Shown here piece after piece: positions 1 to 14,075 of a stretch of DNA of 64,000 nt; within the stretch, counting starts at the first letter, position 1; each line of letters opens with the position of its first letter. The position numbers and the translations under genes are program-made. A model generated the notes under the pieces. The model saw only the letters and a list, made by a program, of their open reading frames with translations. It was not told the DNA's origin and did no database searches. The DNA comes from Oryzias latipes (taxonomy: Eukaryota; Chordata; Actinopteri; Beloniformes; Adrianichthyidae): assembly GCF_002234675.1 (NCBI RefSeq), contig NC_019865.2, positions 1,771,958 through 1,835,957 of the forward strand, given 5' to 3'.

Positions 1-1453
1 TACTTCAATAATATCTTGTACACAGAGATGCTGACTGCAGCAAAAACTGACTGGGTCAGGAAGGCCGCTTGGGGTTTGGAAAAGGCTAACTCCACCTGTT
101 TTCCATTCTTAGTCAGTTACTTCAGTGAAGTGGCTCAGTGTCAGTCCAGAGGGGGTTCTTTGTATGAATAAAAGAAAACCCTCCTCATATACTCTGTGTT
201 TTCAGTACACTGAGCCTGAAAGGGAAGAGAAAATCCAAACACTGCAAACTCTGGAAGGCCGGGAAATCCAGCAAAAGCATTTCTCCTTTCACGATTGGAC
301 AGATCATCAATGCGTCTGGTTGACAAACGCATAAACAGAAACTAATCAAACCATAACTTTCTGTGTTTTTGATGGCTCATAGTTACAGCTCGATGTCGTG
401 TCAGACACTATTTTGCACTAGATGTGCTCACAAAACTCACAAAGTGACAAAGTCCCTCATGGTTAAGTTATTCTAGACTCCCTTCATTTATTTATGAGAG
501 ACACCAAATAAATTATGTGTCAGGTTGAAGTTGAACAAAATCTTAGCTGCAAGTGGAAACCAGCCTCCCCCTTAAGGGATGGGAAGTATCAACAGTTATT
601 TATGAGCTATTGGTCAGATTCCCATTAAAGATGACAATAAAAGTTTAATTGATAGTAATAAATTAGGTGAAAACTTAAGTACCAGTCTGTGCGCCAAAGG
701 AGAGAATCTCTAGTTGCGAAAAGAAAAGACAAAAAAAGAAAGAAACTGATAGGAAAAAGTCTAGCTGTACTCAATAATTCCTTTTGTAGATCATAGCTGT
801 TATCATCTTTACACAATCACATGATGCATGGCGTTGCACACGCGAGTTTAGACATTTTGTTCTACTAGCAAAGAGTGAAGCACAACAGAAATCAGTAAAA
901 ACTCTAGCAGTGTTTCTTTCTAGGTCAAAGAAACTGCGGGTAGAGGTTTTTGGCTCGCCGTTTTGTGCCAGATGTCCTTTCTGGTGCCATTCTGGCAGTA
1001 CTGGGACACGGACCTTGGCATTCCAGCTGAAAACAGTTTTGTCCCCCACCGTGCCATCGGCCGGGATCATTTAGGGCCTGAAAATCATGCCATGATCACA
1101 CGGCAAGAAAGATATCAAGATGTTAATAATTCATAGGGGGACTGTAGAGGTTTGAGGTCATCTAAACCTTCAGGAGGACCGAACTTTCTCTGGTTTCACT
1201 CCTATGTGAATCAGCGGCGCTGTGTTCAGAATTCAGTTTTTGAACTTTTTTTATTGTAAGGCAGAAAGAAATCCTGTTTTGTTACAGTTGAGGAAACCAA
1301 AACTGAAGCAAATGACACTTTTCGGTGCTAAAATGCCTTACGTTGCAGTTTTTTCTGTCAGTTCTGATCTGCATGGTATAGGAGGCTTAATGTTAAAGTT
1401 CAGCTACATGAAAAAAATTATACATTTAGGGCAGATGCCAAATGCATCATTAA
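1..1453. other. intergenic, nothing recognised
   Basis: AT-rich sequence with only short chance reading frames on both strands. I saw no coding exon with plausible splice sites, no RNA gene and no recognisable repeat before the MITE that begins at 1454. Confidence 0.5.
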
Positions 1454-1616
1454 CCCTTGTGCTATCCTGGGCACGTTAATATTGGGAGTTGGGTCATCTA
1501 GACCCACTAGACAGTGCTCTGAACCTTTTTTCTTCAATGATTTGTGATCTTCACTGGTGTCCATGGATTACATTCCACCTTTATCCACCTTTGTCATGGT
1601 AGGGAGAACACGTCAA
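1454..1616 (-). mobile_element. TTAA-flanked MITE, family A copy 1 (truncated)
   Basis: It starts with the terminal motif cccttgtgctatcct directly after a TTAA (1450-1453), then carries the family core: tctagaccc, cttcactggtgtccatgg and a cacctttgtcatggtaggg box. The distal inverted terminus and the poly-C stretch are missing, so the copy is truncated after about 163 bp. Compared with copies 2, 3 and 5 it is in the reverse orientation. The CCC terminus and TTAA target suggest piggyBac-type mobilisation, which is inference. Confidence 0.8.
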
Positions 1617-4183
1617 GTTTAAAGTGTAAAATGTCTGGATTCTGAGTTTTTACGAGCCACAAGGTTTAAAAAAACCTTTACAGTTAGCGTATTTTGAAAC
1701 TTTGCTATCAACGAGCACAAAGATTTGAAAGATTTATTTTCAATGAGCATAAACGTGTTTAATTTAAAAAGACATCAAAGTGAACTCTGAAATCTCCAAG
1801 GAGTGTTCAAAAAGCTAAAAGCATGAAGGAATGTGAAGGTGACTGAAATGTAAAGAAGCATCTGAAGTGTAAATACCCCCAGGTGTGAACATGATAACTT
1901 TCAAAATGCAGTTCTGCTGTCGTCGTGTCTCGTTTCTTTTTTTAACCTCCCTGTCTTGTGTTTGTATTTGTTTTCTTTTTTTAGGTCGGCCTGTTAAAGT
2001 GGTTTGATTTTCTGCTTTGCTCGGCGCTGGTCTCTGTGTTTGCTCTCACCTGCTGTCACTGGAGTAAATTTATGGATCCACTTTTCAATTATTCCACACA
2101 AGAAATTCTCTGCTGTCGTTTTCTGCCTGCTTTTTCTTCGTTGGGTTCTTTCCATAGAGGTGATTCGTGCTTTAAAGGTTTGTTTTTTTTAATCATGCTT
2201 ATCCAACAGGCTTTGCTTTATGCCTTCTACTATGATATTAATGACAAAATAATTTATTTTGTCCCCAAAGATTTTAGTTCCTGCACACAGGCTGATAGCG
2301 GTTTAGAAGATAAACGGAAAGAACATCGCTGACCTGATTTTCTTCAGATTGGAACCACAGCGATGGGATCAAGGTAAATATATGGACATTTAGACACCAA
2401 ATTCCACATCTCAATAAATACATTTGAATTAATCTTGATAAATAATCCTGTTTGATGTTCAGAAATACTATTGCTGGCTTGCTTTGGTGAAACCGACATG
2501 CTTTCTATGGTGACCCAGAGTAAAACGACATTTCTTCTGCGCAGATATCTTCCTCAACTTGTATTTGTATGAAAATGACCTGTTATTAGACTGCATACAT
2601 CTATTCACTGCTCAATCTTACAGTGGAATTCCAGCTCATGCATGTGTGCACACCAGCTCTGTAAAGTCTGTTCACTCGGATTTACTCCCCTTTTCTAATG
2701 GCTGGCTCGCATCTTTTTGTTTTTCAAAGAAAACTTTTGGAAAGTATTTCAAAGAGGATCTTTGTTCTCCAATCTTATTTAGTTGTTTCGTCATTCCCAG
2801 AATTCCCTTGTTCAGAAACAGGATCATTGCCATGCTTGAATGGAAATGAAAACTGCAAGCACTCGCAGAAACGTCTTTGGAGGATTTTACACATGCAGAC
2901 TGTTACTGCAGCAAATGATCCAGTTTCAGAAACACAATTGTTTTTTTATTTATTTATTTACATTTACGTGTTTCTTGAAGATGATTACTAAAAAAGCAAA
3001 GCAGAACAATTATTAGAAGAAATTATCTTTCTCATTGACAGCATTATCTCTGTGAGTCTGGAATAAACAAGTGAGATTTATAGAAACACTAAACTAGCCT
3101 TATTAGGGTCTGAGAGTTTATTTTGGTCTAAAGAGTTCAGTTTTGCACGACAGCAGGGTGTTTTCAGGGCTTCAGCAGGTTACTAAGAATCTACTCATGC
3201 ATTTCACTGAGGCACAGACTCATAACACACTCAGGTTTTTCCTGTCATTGTTAGTCTGAGGAGATGAGAGCAAAGCGTTCCAGTGACACATTGAGATGGA
3301 TTGTGAGCCAAACTGCGACAAAGAGCCACAAGTCAGAAGAAATGATTAAGAAAACGAGCAGAAAGACAGACCTGTGGCGGGACCGATTTGTCTGCAAGTC
3401 GCACAATACCTGAACACCACCGCAGTTTGTGAAAGTTTATGAAAGAAAAAACGACTGCCTCAAAGAGTCATTATTTTTCACGGCTTTTGTGTTTATTTAT
3501 TCACAGAGAAGTTTCACAAACTCACAACCTGCAGCTCTTAGATAATTAATAAAAGGGGGAAATGTGCCCTTGATGATACCCTTTCAGCGAGTTCAGCTGC
3601 TTTCTGTGAGGATCATAATGATATTAGATCCATCATTTACTAAACTCCCTTCGTTGCATAAAGTGCATGAGGACAGTAAGCCCCCTGACTGCTGAGGCCC
3701 CCAGCTCTCTGATGACGTCCAGGCCAATTTTCATTCAAGCTACATGCAGGCTGTGTGAGATCTCTGTCTGTTTGCCTACATCTAGTCAAAATTATTCCAT
3801 AAACCTTTGTATTAAACATAATTAATGTAGAATAATTGCATTATCAAAATAAAAACATAAAAACCAGATATGTTCATGTTGACATGTGACACTTCTGTGT
3901 GCAGTTAAAGTCATCGTCACGTATGAAGTAGATTAAGTATATTCATACTTTCTTCAGCTTATTTTGGAGGACCGGGTATCTTAAGACAGTTATTTTTCTT
4001 CAGCGGATCACAAATAAAACATGACTGGTTGTTCTCGTCTTCAAATCTCCTCTGCTACCGTTAAGTAAATAAGTCTATTGTGGTTCTGGCTAAAGTTTGC
4101 CTGCCTAACCCTTTGTTCTGTTACGCAGTTAGAGGTTCATTCAGGTTGTAGAGAGAGGATTGTCAATACATGACTAACCAGCT
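1617..4183. other. intergenic, nothing recognised
   Basis: AT-rich, with small T and A runs. Open frames here (for example at 2036-2332 and 2559-2849) are under 100 codons, lack splice context or family similarity, and look like chance. Confidence 0.5.
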
Positions 4184-4292
4184 CATCCATCCATCCATCC
4201 ATCCATCCATCCATCCATCCATCCATCCATCCATCCATCCATCCATCCATCCATCCATCCATCCATCCATCCATCCATCCATCCATCCATCA
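4184..4292. repeat. (ATCC)n tetranucleotide microsatellite
   Basis: About 27 nearly perfect tandem copies of atcc (catc phase) over roughly 109 bp, followed by a T-run. Confidence 0.98.
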
Positions 4293-6335
4293 TTTTTTTT
4301 GTTTTGATTCTTTGAAATAAAAAAAGTCTTAGTTAGTGTTCAACCCTCCACGGACCCGGACAACCTAAAAACAACTACAGGTCAACGCCCCGTACAGGTG
4401 CATGAAGGGATGTAACGATTCGTTTTTGTTGTTGCTGCTTTGATTCAACCAGCCAGGACAGATGGGTGTGTCCTTTCAGACCGAGACTCATGACGACTGT
4501 CAGACACTGCTTTTCATGAAGACTCACTACACTTCTTGACTGAGCTTAACTACAAGGCTAATGTACACCTATTCTTTCACAGATCTGTGAGGCATTTATA
4601 TGCCAAGGCTGTAGTGTAAATAAAATTCAATTTATTTACTTTTAGTGAGCAGCAACAGACTGAAGCTCCACGAAAACAGTGGAGAAATGATGAATAATTA
4701 AAGAAGATTAAAGTCAGTTGCTTCAAGGTAGAGATAATATCCGAGTTAACTCTTGTGTTCTTAAGGTCAATGTGAGATTAGTTTTCTTTCAGCACATACA
4801 GATGTGATGATTCATTAAATCTATCAGAAGAACATGAATGTCATCTTGATTCAACTAGAACTTGCCTCTGGCATCATGATGGGATTTATAGCATGTTTAT
4901 TTTGGTGATATTTATGCTTTTTGGAGTGTTGTGGCTGAAAAAAGCAAGTGTGATAATTACTCTAATATAGTTCAGTATTGATATTAATCTCAGAATGATC
5001 TACATTCAAACAGCGAGGCAGCTTTCCCTCTCCTTAAAGTCTTCAGTAGTGTTTGTTTTAAAGAACAGGACGTCTGTGGAAATCTAAAAAGAACAGAGAA
5101 AACATGTTTGTGGTTGGTTTTTGGGCTAAAATGTGACGTGCAACGCTTTTTCTCTGCTAGAACTGGTGCAAGAAAGTGGGGAATTAGCTTCAAACTCCAA
5201 AACTAAGCTTTTATTAGAAAACACCCTCAGGTTTTGAGATGTAAAGAAGTAGAGCAAATCCGGGCATCCGTACACAGACAGAAGTCAGAAAGTTTCCTGC
5301 TGGTTTAAAAAGCCTGTCCTGGATATCGGGTTCATCCTGCAGCAAAAAAACTATGACCTGGTTTTGGGAAAATAAAGGAAAGCATTCTTTATTCACAAAT
5401 GTCCATACATCGGGCAGATAAAGTGATTCGGAGAAAGAGTAGGAGTGAAAGCTGGCTGATAAGGCGAAGAAGAACATTATAGATGCTTTGTGAGGTGAGT
5501 CTATGAGAGCAGGAGGAAGGAAGTGGGCTTTTAATTGTACAACCTTGCAAAAAGAGAGAGGAAGGGGTTATTTTAAAGGAGGAGAATGTCCTGGAAATAA
5601 AGAGTCAGAACAGTTCAGACAATGAAACCAACAACAACAAGTTGGTTTTTTGTTAAAAGGTGTACAGCGGATCAAGAGTGAGTTGGCTGTTCAATGCGAG
5701 CTGCAGAATTCAAAGCAAGTGAAGGTCAGTAATAAAAGCTTTCTTTAAGGTCCCACATGTTTAACATACTCCTGAGTTTACTGTGCTGCTACTTGTTTTA
5801 TGTAGAAATCTTTAAAAATGTGTTTTTCAGTTTCAAGGAAAATTTGAATCCTGTCCATCATCACACCAGCTTTAATTTTCCTTTTGGTTTTCTTGTGAAA
5901 GATCTTTTTTTTCCCTCAACATCACAGCTCAGTTTCACAAAAGCCCTCAGCCCTTCAGATCTGAACCCTCAGGTTTTTGGGTTGCCCTCACCGGTGGAGG
6001 ATCGGGGAGCTCATGAAATCTATGGAAAGAGCGGGCATGTGACTACGCATTAAGCCCATTCTTGATTACGCTAAATCTGGTTTAACTTTCAACAAGCGTT
6101 TAATTGTTGTATAAGTTTGCCTCCTTTCACTCCTTTTCAAGCAAAATTTAATTTTATATATATATAATTTAATGTCTAATTATCCTAAGTGCGATACGTT
6201 TGTATGAATGTATAACTGATGATTGTAATGTTTTTTGTGTAATATTCTTATTTGATTGCTTGAAACGAACCATTTCAACCATTTCAATTGCTACACATTT
6301 TGAGCCTAAATCCCGAAAACGGTCTAACAAAAGTG
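4293..6335. other. intergenic, nothing recognised
   Basis: No supported gene. The reading frames at 5214-5477 (-) and 5757-6053 (+) are rich in Phe, Ser and Leu from T-rich sequence and show no domain. Confidence 0.45.
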
Positions 6336-6470
6336 TGTAGCAATGCATGCACACGAAGGTTGTGGACATGGAAGCCCGTAACAAGCATGTATACACGTTT
6401 ACATAGACCTTTCAGTGGAAGTGGCCACTTAAACGTACGTTGCAGAAGGCGGTGTAAAGGTGGGAAAGAG
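6336..6470. repeat. fragment related to the TTA-flanked MITE at 60096-60437
   Basis: The stretch around 6390-6465 (gtttacatagacctttcagtgg, then agtggccacttaaacgtacg and ggcggtgtaaaggtgg) matches by eye, diverged, the right half of the element at 60.1-60.4 kb (tttacacgccgttacc, gaaagtggttgcttaaatgt, gataaaggtgg). No termini are preserved, so this is a fragment. Similarity was judged by eye only. Confidence 0.45.
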
Positions 6471-9400
6471 GGACAACACATGAATTGCACTGGACCCAAC
6501 AGAGGCATTGAGAACAGAACGATAGATAAATGATCAAGAATACAGGAGAGGAGAAGTAGATAAGAATAGAGGACAGAACCCCAGTGGACCATCCTTTCCC
6601 CAACTTCAAACTTCTAGCAGCCTACTAACAACTAACTGTTGTTGTTAAGTTAAATTCAAACATGTTATTAGTAAGTTGCATCCACCATGGTGCTTAAAGT
6701 GGATGGTAATATTAATAACAATAATAGAACATTTACATTTTTATCATATCAAAATGAATTCAATATAGTACATTGTATTATTACTCATATCCACCCGTAT
6801 GGGTATTTGTGACTAAGACATAAAGTCTTTGTCAGTTGGTTGATTCTGTGAGTTTCCTGCCCGGTCAGCTCTGTGAATCTGACTGTTTTTGGTCCACGTG
6901 AAAATGTATGACCTCAAGAGATTAAGAGATGCAAAATCCAAACACAGTCGAGGGGCAGAAAAATCACTGCTGCTCATTCTCACGCTGAGATGTGATGGAA
7001 TTGTATTGTAAGATGCAAACCATGTTTGATGTCCATATCTAACAAAATAGTAAAGGTTTTAACTCAAAAAACGTTTTTGTCAAACTACATCCCCTTTAAC
7101 TGATTAATTGTAAATCTCACAGTTAACTCAGTTTCAAACAAACTACGGACTCTGAGACAATAATTTGGGAAAATGTGAAGCCATTCATCTTTTGTTTCTG
7201 GGCTTTCTTGCATTGGTGCAGACAGATTTCTCCTGAATGCACCAGAGACCACAGTAAAGACAGAAGGGAGAGCAAAGGGTCTCTAGCAGCCCATTCTGAC
7301 TGAACAATAATAGTCCCTCCAAGGACTTCTGTGGGATGGGTCTGTCTCTGCGCCTGTTTCCACACTCAGGGACGGCAGACTGACCTGCAGCCGTGTTCTG
7401 GTTCAGTTTCCATTTCTGCCCCTTAACTTGGAGATATTCAGGCCAGAAGTGGAGGCATAAGGGGGGGGTTCCACTGTGACAACGTGAGAGCAGCATGGTC
7501 ATACATCACAAGACAGACACTTTTAACTCTTATCCAGGTTGAAAGGAGCATTTCTACTGAAACTACTGCAATACTGAAGAGGTTAATGAGTATGCGGCCA
7601 TAGGTCGGGCCTGAGCGCGCCCTCCCAATAAAGATGAGCCTGCAAACGTGTGTCCAGCATCAAATGCTGCAGTGATGGATCGCCGGCATCTGTGGATCTA
7701 CACAGAAACATGCAACGGTCCTGGGAATATGGAAGCGGGATGTGGAATTCATGAGGCACGTTGTGTCAAGATGCCAATTTAACCGCTGATGGATGAGCAA
7801 GCCTCTCGCTACATGCTAGAGACATCCAAGGAGTCGGGATGCTGGTGTTGCCATCATCCGGCCAAGATAAATGACTCTTCACGTGCACTGAGATTTCCCC
7901 TAATTCACTTGACATTTTACAGATGTCTCTTTAATTACAGTCTTGTCTTGGCTCTGAGGAGCGTTCATTTCAACAATCCAGACGAATCAAAACGCACTCA
8001 AAAAGAAATATTCTCCAGATAAGGTAAAAAAACAGAGTTTTTCTGGCCATAAAAAGAGAATTTGTGTCCCTGATCTGTTTCTGTCAGGAGCCTTTCTGGC
8101 TGTTTCTTTATTTCAGTGGATGCTGCCGACACACCAGACTTCACGCCGCACTCCCCCTCATATGACACTGTTCTCCAAACACATCCTCCAGAAATGTCAA
8201 ACTATGCAGCCATATCATTGAGACAATGTATGGAATAAATTTTCATGATTGCTTGTGCACTGAGTGAACATGACTGAAGGTGAAGCTACTGTTGCTTTTG
8301 TTAATGTAGGTTTGTCAAGCACATCTGTGTTGCTAACCATGTTTAAGGCCCTATTTGTACGTGTTTGTCTTCATGAATGTCTTTTAGGCGTTTTGCAACA
8401 GTCAGATCAATTCAAATCCAACTTTATTTAAAAAAACACAGATAACCCATGTTGTCCTGTATATATTTACTCTTTCTGAATGCATGAATTTCACATGAGT
8501 TCACAAACACCATATAGAGAGAGCCCTGCAGATGATAAAAAAACGTAGAAAAGTATATCCAATTCGACTTTTTAAGGGAATTTTTAAGAACTATTGAAAC
8601 AATTTCAATATCTTTACTTAAAAGTGTTATTCATAGCAAAACTTTAGGCGATTAAAATCTAAGAGAAAATAGACCAAGTCACTAATTCAACGTGCAGCAT
8701 TATTTTCCATGTATTTGTTTAAACATTCAAATGCAATCCAAGAACATGCAAACTGACAATGTAAATAAAAACAGAGCAATCTTGCTGAGTCAACAAGCTT
8801 CTCAGAGAGTTGCGTTTGCATTGTTGGCATCTCAGGAAGAAGGATGGATGCACACACACCTGTCACATCTGTAATTATGCAGTTTCCAGAGTGTTCACAC
8901 CACTGCTTGTATGATGCAAACACTTTAGAAAAAAACAAGTGTTTTTGACAATCTGCCTCCTCAGGGACACACAGTACAGGGAGACGCAAGGCTGCAGGAT
9001 TCTGTCTTAAAGCAGTTTTGACACGGTAAGTTTATTATTGTGCACTTCAGCTCCGACCGACTGCATACTTTACATGTGTGTATATTTCAGCAGCAGGGGC
9101 TGTAAGGCACTTTCGCATGTATTTATAAAAAATTAAGTGAATGCTGCCACTCGCTCTGTAACAGAGCATGCTAGATTAGCTTAAACCTGTAGCCTCTGTA
9201 ACCTCTGGGTCCAAAATGGCGGTGTCCGTATGGTGAAAAAATGGCGACTCAACTGACTTCATTTGGTTGGAGCCATAAACTATTTTCTATAGGTGACATC
9301 ACACTCACTCACTCAGTCCAGTTCTCAGATCAGTCATTGTTTAGAACCAACAACAGTGTATTTACGGCAGTAGCATTCAACTTGATCACCAAATCATTGT

Positions 9401-11503
9401 GATGGACAATTTTTTTTAAAACACTGCAATCCAACTGTTTGTTACCGTACTCCAGTGGTGACCAATCCGAGCCCTCGATGACCACCTGTTTCAGGTGGGA
9501 CAGGGATTTCTGAAAAACGAGCAGCCCACCGGCCCTAAACTGCATTCATATGCAAACATGCATGTCTGTAACTGAACCAGACAAGGTGCAGATTTAATTC
9601 TGGGATTTGCTCGTGTAATCGTTTCTCCTGCTCAGTATGCTTTTCAGTTACAATTTCAGCCCGTGTGCTGGAAGAAGGCACTAAGTGACGTTAAGTCATT
9701 TGAAAAAAAACTTTTTTGAAAGTAGCTGAGAAAAAAATTCAAATGACAAGTTTTATTGCAGTTTTGTGTAAGAAAATCCTCAAATCCACCTCTCCCTCCA
9801 AGCCTGACAGGTTTTCATCTCTTCGCCATCAGCCCATTCCGCTATAAAACGCTCTTTTTCTTTCATGCAAATGCTTCTATCTTTCTTCTCCAGACATGTT
9901 GTCAATCTTTTGGCCCAAACAGGTTTTGAACAGACTCCCAGAACGGATGTGTCTTTGGTTCAGACTTCTCTTCCGGGTTCGGGTCAGCAGTGGTGCGTGG
10001 TTTTGTTGTGGTTCGGGCACGAAGCCCCTCAGCGTTTTGTGAGCGTCTAACTGTGTAAACAGGAAGTTCTGTGCCAGCTGACTCTGAGCCACTGCAGCCC
10101 TCTGCTGCTTTTATTGTTTGGAAGTTGACACATGTTCCGTTGGGTTGACTTTCTTAACCAAATGAAAAGTAAATTCTTCATCATATCTTCTTCAAGGCCA
10201 TAACCAAATATGCTTTTTTTTTTTACCACCTCAACTCAGCAGACAGAGTTTAGATAAAGCTCATTAAGGTGTTGATCCACTTTGGTGGTTTTCTTGATTT
10301 TACAAATATTGATTGCTACCACCTCCTTGTGCTGTTTGTGTTGTTTCTTTTAGGAGGTTTCTGAGTATTTGACCCCCGTCACACGAGAAAATGGGTGGTT
10401 CTAGCTAAGCTCACAGTGGAGGAGTCAAAATGGCAAAAAGATTGGAGGGGACCGTGCATTCAGACTTTAGTTTCTCCTGGTGCCAGCCCGGTTGCTATGG
10501 GACCTGGAGGTGGTGCAGAAAACAAGCAGCCCCTTCTGAGTCAGAACAATTCACATTTTCAAGGCTTTGGTCCGTATTTCTCTGCAGATCATATCCTTCT
10601 GAGACCAAATGTGCATGAAAGACCCTGTGCTAGACCCTGAATTTCTGCAGATGGGATTTATTAAAATAGTCTGTCTTTCCAGTGAGGATGATGCTGAAGT
10701 CTGAGCAGAACCTGAAGTGACATCACTTTCATTTTATTGACTGGAGTGCATCTGTAAAGCCCTTTTTATTGTCTGAGTGAGAGTGGGCATACAGTAAAGC
10801 TGATGGGTTGGACACTGAACGTGTTTGTACACCTTTAGATCCGACGTGCGTCATGACTGTCAGGCATTTTGAGAAGCTCTAAAACTTGTTATTCTGAAAC
10901 ATTTGTCACCATGACATGGTTTAAAACGATCTCTGTGTTAAGGTAGATTAAATTACTTTCACTGATTCTGCAGTGTGAACACTATAATGAGTTGCAAGAT
11001 AACACTGACGATTGTTTTCTTATGTCTTTAAATAAACCCTAAGGTATGATAACTATTCCTGCTGGACACTGCTTCGTTTGGTTGACTGTTTGCATCCGTT
11101 TGGATCAACAGGATAAAGAAGTGACGCACTCGGGTCTTTCTGGAGAAAAAAGACTTGTATTAATCCAACATTTTACAGAGCCGGCCGCGGATCGTGCACT
11201 CTGTGATCGGATGTCAGGTCTGAGTGTTACCGGTGAACAGATGGCGTTCACCTTGCAGCCTCTGCTGTCTCTGTTGTTACCTGTTCAGGGGCCATTTCAC
11301 CTCAGGCCTTGGCTGCTGCAGGGAGTTCAGAGCCATTTTTGACACTAATGATAGCTTTTGGGAGTGCTTCCATACAGAGAATCAGGATGCTCGCTGGTTT
11401 TTGCTGGATTTATGATTTATTTATAGGTAAAAGACGATATACAAGTAAAAACTGGATTTCCAATCTTACATTTTGGCAAAATTTATTGGTTGTTTATTTT
11501 TCA
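6471..11503. other. intergenic, no gene seen
   Basis: Repeat-like sequence is possible near 9195-9310 (two aaaatggcg motifs, then ggtgacatcacactcactc), but I cannot name the family. All open frames are about 100 codons or shorter and have no recognisable domain. Confidence 0.4.
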
Positions 11504-12130
11504 TTTATCAGAATCAGCTTTATTGGCCAACTATAAGCGCACATACACAAAACAGGACTCTTAGAAATATGTCAAAAAGTCTTAATCCCGTTGGGTGATT
11601 TTCTTTAATAAATCTGCCAAATAGGGTAAGAATTCTTTTTTTAACAAAAAAATCCAGCTACTAAGACATTGTGTGTGTTCTCAAGCTAAGATTATGTTGC
11701 CGAAAAGACGTTCTTGATAAGGTTATTTTTCTTGCAAGAAAGAAAATAAAGGTATTTTTTTTAAAACATCTACATCTTTAAAATCCAGTTTTTGGAGGGA
11801 CCTTTGACCTCGGTAACTCGTGCTCTCGTGTTCAAGGACAAAGCAAACAAAAAAAGGCATAAATATTAGGAAAAATGAAAATACATAAAACATTAAAACT
11901 GGTTTAAAAATTCACAGGTGTGTGGTTCTGTGCCTGGGAAGAAACTGTCTTTGTGACGGGTGGTTTTTGGCGTACAGAGCTCTGAAACGCCGGCCTGAGG
12001 GGAGGAGTCAGAACAGGTAGTGTCTGCGGTGTGGGGGTCTGTGGAGATTTTGCCAGCCCAGTTCTTAAACCTGGACCAGTACTGGTCCTGGATGGAGGGA
12101 AGGTTGGAGCCTGTAATTCCTTAGAGAACG
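11504..12130. repeat. degenerate teleost interspersed repeat, two parts
   Basis: The segment 11507-11560 (cagaatcagctttattggcc, then cgcacatacacaaaacagg) and the segment 11915-12115 (gaagaaactgtctttgtgac, cgccggcctgaggggagg, gtcctggatggagggaagg) resemble the two ends of a very common fish interspersed repeat known from memory. The middle is diverged or interrupted. The 148-codon minus-strand frame at 11904-12350 runs through the second part and is rejected as a gene for that reason. Confidence 0.55.
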
Positions 12131-13560
12131 TTCCTGACTTCAAATGTTCTGGTCTTCTGGCTTTGAAGCTCAGTTTACAGAAAGTTATCTGAAACGGACA
12201 GAAATGTTTCCTGCTTCGGTAAAAATTCGAAACCACAATTGGACCTTTGGGACCGCCGGAAAAGGCAGAGCAACACTTTTTGCTGAAAGCTGCCGGAGGG
12301 TTTTTGATTGACCGGGACTTTTTTTCATTTCCATCTGTTGTCGTGATCATTGTGAGGTCTGCAAGCTGCGTTCACTGAAATGACAGAGATCTTGTGTTTG
12401 AACAAAACCTAATCTAAAATTCAGATGCCTCCCGGTTGTCTTGCCGCAGCCCTGATATATAACACACCAATGGTATTATTGAGACTGGGATGGGTATACT
12501 TTCAAAGCACTGTGTGAAATACTTTTGCAGGAAAGGTGCAGTGGAGCGTTTGCATCAGTAGCCACAGCTGACAGGTGATCTTGGCCACCCTAGTAGGTTG
12601 TGTGCGTTTGTATGCAAGGGATGAATCCCAAAGTCTGTGTGGGTTTCTGTCAGTGTGAGAGGAACAAAGGCAGCTGTGTGAATCACAAAAACAAAACAGG
12701 TTGTGCCGAGTGGAAGCCGACCTGCTGATCTGAGAACTGGAGCGGCTGCAGGGGAGTTCTCCCTCTGGGTGGCTGTGATCGGATCGATACCACACATACT
12801 TCACACAGTTTAGAGAGCCCCTCCATGCCATTACTATTTTGGCTTATGATTTAATCCTCCAATGACAGCTGTGTTAGTAAATGTCCATTTCACCTCTCAC
12901 TTGTTTTTGTGTCAAACACATAAAAAAAGCTAAACTTCAGAGTTTGATTTGACGAGCAAGAATAAACTAGTCTATAATCTTTTTCTATGTATAAATCAAG
13001 ACTTTGTTAAAAGTTGAAGTGTAATAACACCGACAGGCGTCACCCACCCCCTTTTGACCTGCCCTCACTGGCCGAGCAGCTGCTTCACGCCCCTCACTCA
13101 CCCCCTTTGCCCTTGCCACCCTAACGAGAGCTGCAGATGACAATCTTATTTAAAAAATAAATAAAAAACACTTAAAAAATGCGGTTTTTCTGTTGGTTTC
13201 ATCTCCATAGCAACCATATCAGTTTGGGGTCACCTGGGGACAATAAACAAGTCTATATAACTTTTAGAATAATCTGCAAAAGTACATCTTTGAATTTTGA
13301 TAGAGTTTTGTTAACCACACACACATTTTTAATAAAGTCTTATCTACGGCATATTTGTTTTGTTTAGCTGATTCATGTAACAAATGTTTACAATACTACG
13401 GTAAAAAAGTGTGAGCAACAGGGAGACAACACTTTTAGAGCTCGCCAGGCGAACGCCGTTCAAAATCTGCAATCTTTAAAACCAACCTCTTAACTAACCG
13501 ACTGAATCCTGCTCACAGGAATTAAGAATGTATTCACCTTATGTATATTTTCCAGAATTA
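12131..13560. other. intergenic, nothing recognised
   Basis: No exon or RNA gene seen. The minus-strand frames near 12502-12831 have no domain. Confidence 0.4.
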
Positions 13561-14075
13561 TTTTTGACTGAGTAGTGTTCTTGATGTAAATTGTTGTTTT
13601 TATTGTGATGTGCTTTTATCTACCTTTGTATTTCTCCACTTCCCAGGTTGGTGTTGTAAATAAATAAGCGACCCGTCGCAATTTCTGGAAGGCACACTCG
13701 GCAGTGCTTTACAGGTTACTCATAGGGCGGTTCAGTTAATTAACTCACCTGCTCAGCGTCCTATTTAAGTCCAGGTGCGCAGTTGTCCATTCTCTTTCTT
13801 ACCTTCAGCGCTCATTCGTCGCCCCTCCCTCCTCCCCGGCTTCCACCTGTGGGCTCCGTTAAGGGGGGTTTTTGTTACCCAAAAGTATTACGGAAAATTA
13901 TATTATGGAATTGAACGGAGCCTTATGCCAAAACGAAAGATGCGAATGCCAACTTAAAGAATGTAAATATTAAGTATATGGAAATAAATATGTCTTACTG
14001 CAAGAGCTGTCTGACAGAAATAAATAGGAACATGCTCGGAACAGGTTACCTGGTTAAATAAAGTTAAAAAAAAAA
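13561..14075. repeat. probable retroelement relic
   Basis: The sequence around 13700-13860 (ctatttaagtccaggtgcgc and a pyrimidine-rich stretch) looks like promoter or LTR material. The region ends at 14040-14075 with ggttacctggttaaataaag plus an A-run, an ending I recall from many teleost retroposons. No coding capacity is left. The family assignment is uncertain. Confidence 0.35.

Noticed and set aside
1-330. Possible terminal exon at the left edge
   Set aside because: The 69- and 63-codon frames have no similarity or splice signals that support a gene.
11904-12350. 148-codon minus-strand frame
   Set aside because: It lies in a degenerate interspersed repeat, is rich in Pro, Thr and Ser without a domain, and has no splice or homology support.
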